Below the pieces are notes generated by a model. It ran no database searches. It saw nothing but the letters and a program-made list of their open reading frames with translations, and was not told the DNA's origin. The position numbers and the translations under genes were made by a program. 64,000 nucleotides of DNA. Source: Neolewinella aquimaris. GTDB taxonomy: Bacteria > Bacteroidota > Bacteroidia > Chitinophagales > Saprospiraceae. Positions 27,801 to 35,275 of this stretch are shown piece by piece. Within the stretch, counting starts at the first letter, position 1; every line of letters begins with the position of its first letter. Location: positions 1 through 64,000 of the forward strand of contig NZ_JACIFF010000006.1 of NCBI RefSeq assembly GCF_014197245.1. Reading direction: 5' to 3'.

Positions 27801-28349
27801 AAGGTGGGCTTCCAGATGTTTTCGGCGTGGGGCGTGTAGGTAGGTCACGGCGAGGTCCTCCAGTCGTAGCGTCAGTCCGTCCCACTTCAGGTGAAATTTG
27901 GGCGGGGACGCCCCGATAGCTATCGGGGCAGTAGATTCTCGGGAAAAGAGCAGGCCTGAATTGGTATTGCCCAGTGAGTCGGTTTCCAGGTGGAATGTTC
28001 CGTGGCTTAGTTCAAGGTGCTGTAGTTCCACCGTATCGTGAAGCAATTGGGCGACAGAAAATTCAGTGCGAAAGCTCTTCAACGAGATTAGGGGCGGTAC
28101 TTGCGTCGGTCGCAGGGAGTCGCGCACCACCAGGCTATCGACCGTTACGTGAACCAGGGGGAAGGAATCCCACAACCGCACGTCCACTTTCCGAAAGGCT
28201 ATTTCGAGGCCGGCCGTGGGAAGCAGGTCGTGGAGCAACTTTTCCTCGTGGGTGTTGAGGTATCGATCGAGGGCAAAGACCAGTCCGACCGCCACGAGCA
28301 GAATCAGGGTGAAGAGCGCGGCGGTCCAGAGCAGGATCTTTTTGAGCAT
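24861..28349 (-). CDS. AsmA-like intermembrane protein
   Basis: A 1162-residue protein with one N-terminal membrane helix (ILLWTAALFTLILLVAVGLVF) and a long periplasmic beta-rich body. The ATG at 28349 places that helix at the N terminus; the upstream in-frame ATG adds 34 unlikely residues. The repetitive strands and the C-terminal ending around RIDSARATFPRLEVQSTGIQ fit the AsmA/TamB/YhdP group, which forms lipid-transfer bridges between membranes. Its size is at the large end. An 18-bp palindrome at 27911-27928, also present in intergenic DNA, encodes Pro-Ile-Ala-Ile-Gly in frame. It is transcribed away from the gene at 28482. Confidence 0.82.
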   Translation of the reverse strand: MLKKILLWTAALFTLILLVAVGLVFALDRYLNTHEEKLLHDLLPTAGLEIAFRKVDVRLWDSFPLVHVTVDSLVVRDSLRPTQVPPLISLKSFRTEFSVAQLLHDTVELQHLELSHGTFHLETDSLGNTNSGLLFSRESTAPIAIGASPPKFHLKWDGLTLRLEDLAVTYLHAPRRKHLEAHLNSVQGIGRRAPRGGVDLCTDIDLHVAGLAFNTDKGAYLTDSRVSGDLDVRVDDRGWDVAPTRLKLGDQYFNVEASIAPRKGEPNRILLSNDSTDYAVSRTLLPTELQEKLSEYTIAGRFPVRAEIVSTFERGENPEVNIDFRLTGQDVQLKQYAFTRATATGHFVNRLDEAYGGTPGSRKNLRFDIDSVSAYQGRLHITMPHALVTSSDVDTRLLAPVRVTGPAAAVSQRLKNRDFFFDRGRFAFTTDADVSLLASMQDLLSSSDGLLRFSDLDVVYRPADVRFPFAYIQVGKSGQDIGFHIQSSPLPTGVALELMGNIDNLTPLLFDRPGQQIRTDVTLLAPRINWTDFRSFFGQEGYFPTDTVSQEEQQVESMKTALLGLQRTFRPSVDVRLDTVGYYDVFTLTDVRTGMHFSSDTLVLDRTSFNWAGSDLAFGARLDLGERQRTPFQLMMQADHLNLNRLRPTLDYFGPTLPAELDTLPDDLTIHFAHQGIIEDTVGISPDHNSGSLIFHDGRNRLFSGELTYAPGPLGLESHTRLRGDPQLVNSLFRAEDFFFGSGRFTIDLDLIGTPADMEELVRTGHMQLRIDSSRIEYRPGKVYVPVRHFAVDIADERASYLLQLQSNSTQRLVEMSGELDRLTGFLYPETGRTFSVRTDATAGSLYWSDLRNYVIPENSDTAAFDLQSWVSATGGVFNTFRPNLSLAIDTFWAGDDTPLLKLYSGLRLQDSTRLILEDSGFTLGEGRVQFAASYGLDDREQSPFTLEFHTDSLVMEQLIEVLAQFDVALPDNIGKLRGNLSMSGFLDGQLDEAQQRLVTDSTQGTINFALTDLEFIEWPMLMSIGRKALMKKRFETLRFAPLTGEIRIDSARATFPRLEVQSTGIQAFIEGEYNLNTGPDLLISLPLRNIGRGTMDTPPDPTGYARSGWKVYLVSTTGKDGQARMKFRLGRRKYFKNRGRLEEFRALRKKWREERRAARRQ
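27911..27928. repeat. 18-bp palindrome in frame inside the AsmA-like gene
   Basis: CCCCGATAGCTATCGGGG is identical to the copy at 3934-3951 in the CRISPR trailer. Inside the gene it reads in frame and adds no stop. A shorter relative, CCGATAGCATCGG, lies upstream of nrdB at about 12285. Confidence 0.8.
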
Positions 28350-28481
28350 GGGGTGAAGCGAATGCCTAACTGGAACGGGGAAACGGCCGCCGGAGTTTGG
28401 CCGCCCTTCCTCTGGGTATTGAAAGTATATTAGTAGCGAAGCTGTATGCATTATTTATCACACCTTTCACAACCACCCATT

Positions 28482-30161
28482 ATGCCACACCCGGACATTC
28501 ATTTTCATACCGTAAAACCCGTCCACCGACACCTGAGTCCCCATACGATCGATCCCCGGTGTTTTCAGGGGTTTCGGGATCGGGGCCTGCAGTATGTCGG
28601 TTTTCGACCCGGGGCGGGAGTCGATCTTATTCACCCCGAAGCCGGAGCGGCTTATGCCGCACAGTTGATCCCTATCGTCATACCACGGGGTATGATGCGA
28701 ATGGAGTGTATCTCGGACGATTTTGAGAATCCCAATTACCGGAGCCCGTACGGCACCGATATGCTCGATCCACGGTTCAGTCAGCTATCCTTTCAAACGA
28801 ATTTGCTGGATCGTATCCACGGCCCAATCGCAGCGCCCTCCACGCAACGCTTCGAAAGCAGCCACTTCTGCGAACATGAAACACTACCGCAGGAGGGGGA
28901 TAAGAAAACGATACTTGGTGAGGCCGAACCTTTACTTCTGTACGGCCGCACCGTAAACCCCTGTTCGATTAAGTTAGCCAGTTCGCGGTACGACACCCTA
29001 AACTCGGCGGTAAGGGAGAATATACACGAAGACACCGGCTATATCGCCGTACTATGGGACTGGCACCGCGGTTACGCCGCTACCCGCTTTCGCCACGTAC
29101 GGCGGTATCTGGAGAAATTTTTCGGTGGGACCGACCCGGTACCGATGGTAGGAACCGTTTCCCCCTCCTGTGAGATTATTTGGTTCGCGCACTCCACCGA
29201 TTTACAGGAAAGGGAGCAGTACCACGAGCATGTCTGGAACACCGACAAGGATGAAGTGTATGGACTGCACAGCCCACAAAGACTAAAGGGGCTTAATATG
29301 TGCGTGGTGGTGCAAATGGATGGGCTATCCAGGTCTAACCAGTCAGTGTCCGCCGGCGAAGCGGAATCGAATGCGCTGCTCTTCGGGGACGATTTACCGG
29401 AAGCCGAGGAATCCGTCCAGACCGCATACGACAGCAAGGCCCTTGTCGCCCTAACGGCAGGGTCCGTCCAGTGTTACGCGTTTACTCCCATTGCGGAGGA
29501 CATCCTTTCCACGACGAACTTCGAGGGAAAGGCGCGACTCATTCCGGTGGATATTCCGGGCGGTGCCCGCAGGGTCCGCGATCTGCTGGCACCTACCGAA
29601 GGTGCCTTCGGGCAAGATTTAATCCTGGATACCGACAGGGGAGGGGTATCGAGGTTAAATATCCTGGACCGAATTAATTTTAAGGACCGGTATATTGAAA
29701 GAAGTCGGCGGCCCAATGACGAATACGAGCCATTACCGGAAGGTGAAGAGATCTCCTATGCGGAAATCAAGCCCTTCAGCGCCTTCGCCTATCCGCTGGT
29801 TGCGGGGCTTGACGAGGGGGCATACATTTGTATCGAATGGGATTGGATCGAGGCGTACGCTATTACTGCGGAAGGATCCGTTCCGGACAACAAAAAGCGT
29901 ACGGGAGATTGGATATACCAGATGCTCCAGACTACCGAAGCGTTGCGCATCGTACCGATGGTCACCGAAAACCGAACCATCATCTGGTATCCCGTGGTGA
30001 ACGACGAGGCGATCCGCCGCTCCGTTCACGAAAAGCTCACCGCTTCGAACGAGAGTACTTTCTTTTACCTACGGGGCATTTATTATTTGGATAAACCCCA
30101 AATGTACATTGCCTTCGATTTATCCCTGGAGCCTGTTTCGCTGGCCGCTAGCCAAGAATAA
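28482..30161 (+). CDS. Uncharacterised protein with an internal duplication
   Basis: A soluble protein of 559 residues from the ATG at 28482 (571 from an ATG at 28446). I do not recognise a family. Two halves resemble each other: residues of about 105-280 with NLLDRIHGPI, GYIAVLWDWHRGYA, VPMVGTVSPSCEIIWFAHS, and about 400-530 with NILDRINFKD, GAYICIEWDWIEAYA, VPMVTENRTIIWYPVV. The shared core is a W-D-W strand followed by a basic helix, a PMV turn and an IIW strand. There is no signal peptide. It converges on the CHAT-domain gene with a 14-bp overlap of their 3' ends. A partnership with that protein is possible but unproven. Confidence 0.75.
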   Translation: MPHPDIHFHTVKPVHRHLSPHTIDPRCFQGFRDRGLQYVGFRPGAGVDLIHPEAGAAYAAQLIPIVIPRGMMRMECISDDFENPNYRSPYGTDMLDPRFSQLSFQTNLLDRIHGPIAAPSTQRFESSHFCEHETLPQEGDKKTILGEAEPLLLYGRTVNPCSIKLASSRYDTLNSAVRENIHEDTGYIAVLWDWHRGYAATRFRHVRRYLEKFFGGTDPVPMVGTVSPSCEIIWFAHSTDLQEREQYHEHVWNTDKDEVYGLHSPQRLKGLNMCVVVQMDGLSRSNQSVSAGEAESNALLFGDDLPEAEESVQTAYDSKALVALTAGSVQCYAFTPIAEDILSTTNFEGKARLIPVDIPGGARRVRDLLAPTEGAFGQDLILDTDRGGVSRLNILDRINFKDRYIERSRRPNDEYEPLPEGEEISYAEIKPFSAFAYPLVAGLDEGAYICIEWDWIEAYAITAEGSVPDNKKRTGDWIYQMLQTTEALRIVPMVTENRTIIWYPVVNDEAIRRSVHEKLTASNESTFFYLRGIYYLDKPQMYIAFDLSLEPVSLAASQE

Positions 30162-32724
30162 GTCCCGCCCAGTATCCCGGAAAGGAATATCTGGGTCCGA
30201 ATTGTCCGTCTATACTGGCCCGTTGCGCGAGCGAAAGGGCGGCAGCCGGCGGCTTGCCCGCAAGCAAGTGGGTGTAAAAGCGATCTAGGAGGGTTGCCGT
30301 TGCCGCCGCCGGGACGTCGAAGACGGACGATACGACGTCCGGCACCCCGGCCAGGTGGAAACTGCGCCGCAAACTAAAGGTGCCCTCCCCCCGGCTTCCA
30401 AAGCCGCTCGCCGTCGAACAGGCGGCCAGTACGACCAGCCGGGCCCGGAGGGGAGCCTGCCCGACGGTAAGGCCGTTGATGCTGTCCCGGGTGGAGAGGT
30501 AGAGGTAATTGTCGTGGAGCCGGGCGGGATTACCGCGGGCGTGTACCGAAAGGTGGATCAGGTCGTATTCCTGCTTGTGGGCAAGGAAGCTGTTGCGATT
30601 GCAGTCGCTGCCCCGGTGATGGTCTCCGGTAGTGAGCGGGTGGGCCAGTACGAAGGTGGATACCTCCGCGAGGTAGCCGTCGAGTTCGGGGTGGGTCCAG
30701 CTGCCGATCCGTAGCGTTTTGCCGAGGGGCTGTCTGCGCTTGTGGAGTTCCCGATCGGTACGCCAACTGCCAAGTTGCCGGACTTCGTGACGTTTGACCA
30801 GGTAGGGCAAGCCGGCGTAGGACTGTGCTAGAGTGTCGCGTTCGTAGAGCAGTGCCGGGAAGGGTATCCCCTCCAGGGAGGTGCTCGGTACAATAGACAG
30901 CATGGAATTTTTTGTTAGACACTCCTTTACCGGGCCGAATACATCATTGAATAAACCGAAAGACAACTGGGCGAAGGCGGCGATCGGTGGTTGGTTGTGG
31001 TCCATCAGTTGCCGGATCAGCGGATCGATCTTTTCTAGTGCAGCCGGTGCTACGTCGTAGACTACGACGGTATCGCGGTCGATAAACAATCCGTAGATAC
31101 CACCGTCGGTTTCGGCAAACTCGACAAATGCTTCGTTCGGAGCCAGCGTCTCCCGTACCGACGCGATGCGCAACCGATCGCCCGTTCGGTGTACTTCGGG
31201 AAGGAAAAAGGGCTTGGTATTTGCCCTTCGCTCGAGGTCATTCAGGTTGCTGGAGGCTTGTCGGTACTGGGCCAGTGCGGACTCAGAACGGTCAGATCGA
31301 TCTGCGTAGGCTTGTTTTAGGAGTTTAATACTGGAGTTAATCTCCGAAATGGCCAATTGGTGGCCCACTTCTCCCGCCTGTTGCAGGGCAATTTGCTCTC
31401 CGAGGAGCAGAAATGTCTTGCCGAGCTCCATGGCCCGCAGGATGGCGTTGTACGACTCGATCCGCTGATCGACCCGCGCGTGCTCCACCGCGGCGGACAG
31501 CGCAACGTCCAGTAGTCGGTTGCCGATTACATTGATGCGGTTCAGAACGGCCTCCTCCATCATACTCGGAAAGGACGATTGGTAGGATTGCAGGGCCAGA
31601 TTGCTCAGGTTGACTGCGGTGTCCAGATCGGCCCGATCCCCCTGCTTACGGTAGCGGTGGAGGTAGATGCCGGCCTGGGCTGCCAGGAAGAAGACACAAC
31701 TGGGGCGCTCCAGGCAGGTGGAGAGATCACTAGGGTGGGGTGCACGCTGGTCCGGACAGCATCCGTACGACCCCATGCTTGCGAGATTCAGTGCCTTGGC
31801 TTCCGGGTAGTCCTGTCGCTCCACTGCTGCGAATTGGAGCAAGAACCGCGCTTCGTCGGCGTAACCGGTACAGAACTGGGGTCCACGCTCCAGGTGACGC
31901 CGGAAGTAGACTTGTGAGCTGTCCGCTCGACCGCGGCGCTGATGCCAGTACCCTAGTAACCAATCGGTAAAACCCACTACTTCTCCATTCGGCGCGCACT
32001 GCTGGCCAACGGTGTCGATCAGGTTCACGGTATGGGCGCCCCGTGACGGAAACCGGGTATTCAGGATGACGAGTTCTTCCCACACCCGCCGCTCGAGGGG
32101 ATTCTCTTTCCGGTTAAGGCGATCTATCGCTTCGCGCAAGAGCTGTTCCGCCTCCGCGTAGTACTGATCGCGTAGTTCATTTGAGGAGGACCCATCGCCG
32201 TACTTCTTGGCCGCGACTGCCTGGATGAGCAGCAATCTTCCGTAGAGGGTTTCGTCGATTTGGTTTTCTTCCCGCAGGCTTTCCCGACCGAGATGGGCCA
32301 TCATCTGAATTTCGATCCAGGCCCGGTTAAAGAAGCCCGTGTACGCAGCGCACAACAGTTGCCGCGCGACGAATTCCGGGCCCTGGAGGTCAACCGGGAG
32401 GTTCTTTGCCGCTTCGGTATAGTAGGCAACGGAATCTGAAAATGACGCGTGATCGAAGTGCAGCATCGCCAAATACTGGTACAGTTCTGCCCGTAATGCG
32501 GGATTAACGGAGTGGGTGGTCGAGTCGAGCGCGGCGCGTAAACTCCGGGCCCGAAGCATGGCTTCGGGGAGGTTCAGGACGTTGTATTTGCTCTTTATGA
32601 CATCCAGCGATTGACGATAGGCAAGGTTTTCCGGCGAGTCGGGTGCGTCGGAAACCGGGTCAGCGGCGCAGCCGTTGAGCAGGAGCATGCATACTAAAAA
32701 GAGAATAACGGGATGTGTTGGCAA
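30148..32724 (-). CDS. CHAT-domain lipoprotein with TPR-like helices
   Basis: An 858-residue protein with a lipobox (CMLLLNGC), a long helical TPR-like middle and a C-terminal CHAT domain, a caspase-like cysteine protease fold. The catalytic pair is present: His728 in LSVHARGN and Cys769 in VLAACSTASGFGSRGEG. CHAT proteases are used in signalling and defence, for example in gasdermin and CRISPR-linked systems, but a lipoprotein signal places this one outside the cytoplasm. Its substrate is unknown. Its 3' end overlaps the convergent gene at 28482 by 14 bp. Confidence 0.88.
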   Translation of the reverse strand: MPTHPVILFLVCMLLLNGCAADPVSDAPDSPENLAYRQSLDVIKSKYNVLNLPEAMLRARSLRAALDSTTHSVNPALRAELYQYLAMLHFDHASFSDSVAYYTEAAKNLPVDLQGPEFVARQLLCAAYTGFFNRAWIEIQMMAHLGRESLREENQIDETLYGRLLLIQAVAAKKYGDGSSSNELRDQYYAEAEQLLREAIDRLNRKENPLERRVWEELVILNTRFPSRGAHTVNLIDTVGQQCAPNGEVVGFTDWLLGYWHQRRGRADSSQVYFRRHLERGPQFCTGYADEARFLLQFAAVERQDYPEAKALNLASMGSYGCCPDQRAPHPSDLSTCLERPSCVFFLAAQAGIYLHRYRKQGDRADLDTAVNLSNLALQSYQSSFPSMMEEAVLNRINVIGNRLLDVALSAAVEHARVDQRIESYNAILRAMELGKTFLLLGEQIALQQAGEVGHQLAISEINSSIKLLKQAYADRSDRSESALAQYRQASSNLNDLERRANTKPFFLPEVHRTGDRLRIASVRETLAPNEAFVEFAETDGGIYGLFIDRDTVVVYDVAPAALEKIDPLIRQLMDHNQPPIAAFAQLSFGLFNDVFGPVKECLTKNSMLSIVPSTSLEGIPFPALLYERDTLAQSYAGLPYLVKRHEVRQLGSWRTDRELHKRRQPLGKTLRIGSWTHPELDGYLAEVSTFVLAHPLTTGDHHRGSDCNRNSFLAHKQEYDLIHLSVHARGNPARLHDNYLYLSTRDSINGLTVGQAPLRARLVVLAACSTASGFGSRGEGTFSLRRSFHLAGVPDVVSSVFDVPAAATATLLDRFYTHLLAGKPPAAALSLAQRASIDGQFGPRYSFPGYWAGLILG

Positions 32725-32783
32725 AGTATCTCAGGGGTATTAATACAAGTTACCATCCGTAAGGGAAGTGCGCAAGCGTGGCC

Positions 32784-32961
32784 AGTAGCGACGGCTTGAG
32801 CCGTCTGGCTGTGGTGCGGGTAGCTATTTTTTTCGGGCAGCGTGACGGCTGAAGGCCGTCGCTACTGATGAGTCACGAGTAGCGACGGCCTTTAGCCGTC
32901 TGGCTGTGGTGTGGCCAGCTGTTTTTTACAGGCAGCGTGACGGCTGAAGGCCGTCGCTACT
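32784..32961. repeat. Two tandem copies of the 83-bp palindromic element
   Basis: Copies at 32784-32866 and 32878-32961 each start AGTAGCGACGGC, end GCCGTCGCTACT, and enclose CTGGCTGTGGT, a short A/T run (ATTTTTTT or GTTTTTTA) and GGCAGCGTGACGGCTG. Each can fold into a long hairpin. A third, diverged copy lies in frame in nrdA (16338-16420). The outer end of the second copy supplies the TAG stop of the gene at 32957. Confidence 0.88.
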
Positions 32962-33421
32962 GGCCCCAGCCTTCGGGTAATTTAAGTTTGCCGAGCTCGG
33001 GTTTGGGAATGCGACGGCGGGCGGGATCTTCGCGGTCATGGGGGACGGCGGTGAAGGTGCGGAGCTCATCGGTAAGGCGATCGATGAGGACCAGCCGGGT
33101 GGCGGTGAGGGTGTCGATGGTAAAGTCAAGGTAGAAATCCTGACCACGGCGGTAGCGACCGGGGAGGCGGCTCTTGCCGAGGAAGTAATCGACCGAAAGG
33201 GTGAGCATATGGCCGGTGCTGTCGACGGCGTAGCGGCCCATGAGGTAGCGGCCGCCGCGGGCGTTTTCGCCGTAATCCTGTTCGAAGGTGCCGTCGGGGG
33301 TGAAGCGCAGGGAATACCCGCTTGCGGCTTCCTGCCAGGTGGAGGCCTGCAGGAGAGCGTCGGTCTGGCCGGTGAGGCCGAGGTGCAATAGAATGATTAG
33401 AAAGGCGTAAAGCAACTGCAT
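32957..33421 (-). CDS. Small secreted protein of unknown function
   Basis: A 154-residue protein with a signal peptide (LLYAFLIILLHLGLTGQ). The mature part has SLRFTPDGTFEQDYGENARGG and LVLIDRLTDELRTF, a strand pattern like small lipocalin-type or META-like secreted domains, without a clear family match. Its last codon and TAG stop lie at the edge of an 83-bp palindromic element, so the element's insertion may have reset the C terminus. It is flanked by repeats on one side and a divergent gene on the other. Confidence 0.65.
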   Translation of the reverse strand: MQLLYAFLIILLHLGLTGQTDALLQASTWQEAASGYSLRFTPDGTFEQDYGENARGGRYLMGRYAVDSTGHMLTLSVDYFLGKSRLPGRYRRGQDFYLDFTIDTLTATRLVLIDRLTDELRTFTAVPHDREDPARRRIPKPELGKLKLPEGWGQ

Positions 33422-33471
33422 TATTTATAAGACGTCAGTAAGAACCAAAAGGCTCAGTGCCCGGAGCGGTT

Positions 33472-33479
33472 TAGCTTTG
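33472..33479 (+). promoter_or_regulatory. Bacteroidota -7 box TAGCTTTG
   Basis: TAGCTTTG matches the TAnnTTTG consensus 50 bp upstream of the ArsC-like phosphatase gene. No good -33 TTTG is visible upstream. Confidence 0.4.
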
Positions 33480-33528
33480 CTTTAAGGAATTACCCTGCTC
33501 CCGCGCCCCGCCGCAAAAAAAAGATGTT

Positions 33529-34149
33529 ATGCCCGTAAAGTTATACCCGTCCCTGGCGAAGTACGTTGCCGAATTAATCGAAGGGGGTGAACGAATCGAT
33601 CCCGAAAGAAAGAAGCTGCTGAGGAAATTGCGGCGATACGTAGCGGAAAAATCGGGGGATACGGCAGCGCTAAATTTTATCTGTACCCACAACTCGCGGA
33701 GGAGTCACCTCGCCCAAATTTGGACTGCGGTGGCGGCGGCATATTACGGGCTCGACCACGTGGAAACTTACTCCGGCGGCACGGAAGCGACGGCCTTCAA
33801 CCCACGTGCGGTAGCCGCCCTGCGCAGGGCTGGTTTCGTGATCGATGCACCGGAAGGAGACAACCCCAGGTACAGGGTGCGCTTCTCCGACGAGGCGGAA
33901 CCGCTGGAATGCTGGTCTAAGACGTTCGACAATCCGGCCAATCCGGGAAAGGATTTCGCGGCCGTGATGACCTGCTCCCATGCGGATGAGAATTGCCCCT
34001 TTATACCGGGAGCGGAACTGCGGCTGGCACTTACGTACGATGATCCCAAGGAGGCTGACGGTACGCCGGAGGAAGAGGCGCGGTACGATGAGCGGGTGAG
34101 GGAGATTGGGGGGGAGGTGTTTTGGGGGGTGAAGGGGGTGAGGGGGTGA
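33529..34149 (+). CDS. ArsC-like low-molecular-weight phosphatase
   Basis: A 206-residue protein of the low-molecular-weight protein tyrosine phosphatase/ArsC fold. The phosphate-binding loop is C52-T-H-N-S-R-R-S, with CxxNSxRS typical of thioredoxin-type arsenate reductases and their relatives. A later acidic part, CSHADENCPFIPG, carries further cysteines that may form a relay. Bacteroidota homologues are often annotated as protein-tyrosine-phosphatase; no ars genes are nearby, so an arsenic role is not supported. The last codons (VKGVRG) are made of heptamer-like repeat DNA that continues past the stop. Confidence 0.85.
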   Translation: MPVKLYPSLAKYVAELIEGGERIDPERKKLLRKLRRYVAEKSGDTAALNFICTHNSRRSHLAQIWTAVAAAYYGLDHVETYSGGTEATAFNPRAVAALRRAGFVIDAPEGDNPRYRVRFSDEAEPLECWSKTFDNPANPGKDFAAVMTCSHADENCPFIPGAELRLALTYDDPKEADGTPEEEARYDERVREIGGEVFWGVKGVRG

Positions 34150-34199
34150 AGGATTGAAGGGGTGAGGGATTGAGGGATTGAGGGGGGTGAAGGATTGAG
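34100..34199 (+). repeat. Heptamer-like purine repeat over the 3' end of the ArsC-like gene
   Basis: Units such as GGGGTGA, AGGATTGA, GGGATTGA and GGGGTGAA recur with 7-8-base spacing from inside the last codons into the intergenic space. The gene's TGA stop is itself part of a unit. The coding strand is almost purely purine. Confidence 0.8.
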
Positions 34200-34218
34200 A
34201 AAATGCTACCTTGGTTCG

Positions 34219-34851
34219 ATGGTGGGCCGGCGAGTGGTCTGTCGATTACCTGGCCTTACTTGGTTTAGCATAGATTTGGAACGACCTATAGCAAGTGATA
34301 TCGAGCGCTCGAGTGAAGAGCTGGTGCTGGGGGGGCGGTCCGGGGATAAGGATTGCCTGAATGAGATCTATACGCGCTTTGCGGATCGGGTGTACTTTAA
34401 GTGCCGGTCGATCGTAAAGAACGAGACGGTAGCCCATGATCTGGCGCACGACGTATTCATCAAGGTGTTTACAAATCTGGATAAACTTAAAAATCCGGAG
34501 GGGTTGGGGAGTTGGATCTTTTCGATCACTTACAACCACTGCGTGACTTACCTGCGGCAGGCCAGGCGGCTGCGCTTCGAGGAGATCCAGGTCGATCGCG
34601 ATCCGGCGGATACCGGGGAAGAAGAGTTTACCGAGAAGATGCTGGGCGAATTGCGGATTTCTCAGCTTGCCCGGATGCTCGATCAGTTGAAGGAGGAGGA
34701 GCAGATCATCCTGTTGCTGAAGTACCAGGAAGGGCTTTCCGTCCTGCAGATCGGTCGACTGCTGGATATTGGGGAGAGCGCGGTGAAAATGCGGTTGAAG
34801 CGTAGCCGGACCCACCTGGCGGAGCTGTACCGACAAATGGAGAGCGAATGA
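34219..34851 (+). CDS. ECF-type RNA polymerase sigma factor
   Basis: A sigma-70 family factor, 210 residues from the ATG at 34219; an upstream TTG at 34195 would add eight. Region 2 carries NEIYTRFADRVYFKCRSIV and HDVFIKVFTNLDKL. Region 4 carries LKEEEQIILLLKYQEGLSVLQIG-type sequence with the helix-turn-helix at about residues 170-195 (GESAVKMRLKRSRTHLAELY). It is followed by a small acidic protein and an MscS channel on the same strand. No recognisable membrane anti-sigma gene is adjacent. Confidence 0.88.
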   Translation: MVGRRVVCRLPGLTWFSIDLERPIASDIERSSEELVLGGRSGDKDCLNEIYTRFADRVYFKCRSIVKNETVAHDLAHDVFIKVFTNLDKLKNPEGLGSWIFSITYNHCVTYLRQARRLRFEEIQVDRDPADTGEEEFTEKMLGELRISQLARMLDQLKEEEQIILLLKYQEGLSVLQIGRLLDIGESAVKMRLKRSRTHLAELYRQMESE

Positions 34852-34957
34852 GAACGGCAGATCGGCGGAGCAACGAATATTATATTCACCCTGCGGGTGA
34901 CGCATTGCCCGCACCCGACTCTTTTAGTCATGACCGGATCACCCCAACACTTACCCT

Positions 34958-35200
34958 ATGAGTGACAAGACGACCATGCAGCTCCTCCTGGAGGCCCGGT
35001 TTCAGCAACTCGCCGAGGAGGAAGCCGAAGCGTCGGCGGGGCCGGCACCCCAGTTGCGGGAGGAGGTGTTTCGCACCCTCGACCTGATTGACCTGGTGGG
35101 GGAGGTCGGGGACCTGTTTACCGGAAAATTCGGCGAGGCCACCACGGAATTTCTCGATCTGCTCACCGATCCGGAAGGCGACGACGACTTCGGGAGCTGA
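34958..35200 (+). CDS. Small acidic protein, unknown
   Basis: An 80-residue cytoplasmic protein without cysteine, with many Glu and Asp (LAEEEAEASAG, TDPEGDDDFGS). The middle part (LREEVFRTLDLIDLVGEVGDLFTGKFGEA) is probably helical. It starts 107 bp after the sigma gene and ends 75 bp before the MscS gene. The position between a sigma factor and a channel suggests a regulator of one of them, perhaps a soluble anti-sigma factor, but there is no direct evidence. Confidence 0.6.
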   Translation: MSDKTTMQLLLEARFQQLAEEEAEASAGPAPQLREEVFRTLDLIDLVGEVGDLFTGKFGEATTEFLDLLTDPEGDDDFGS

Positions 35201-35275
35201 TCCATCTGCTGCTGCCGGCAAATCGCATTACCCCCCCCCTTTTAGAAATACTCACTCCACTCACTCTTTACTATC

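Noticed and set aside
30148-32724. CHAT protease as a defence-island effector
   Set aside because: It has a lipoprotein signal and no adjacent gasdermin, Craspase-type or other defence genes, so a defence role is not supported.
33529-34149. Arsenic-resistance operon
   Set aside because: Only the ArsC-like protein is present; there is no arsR, arsB or acr3 near it.
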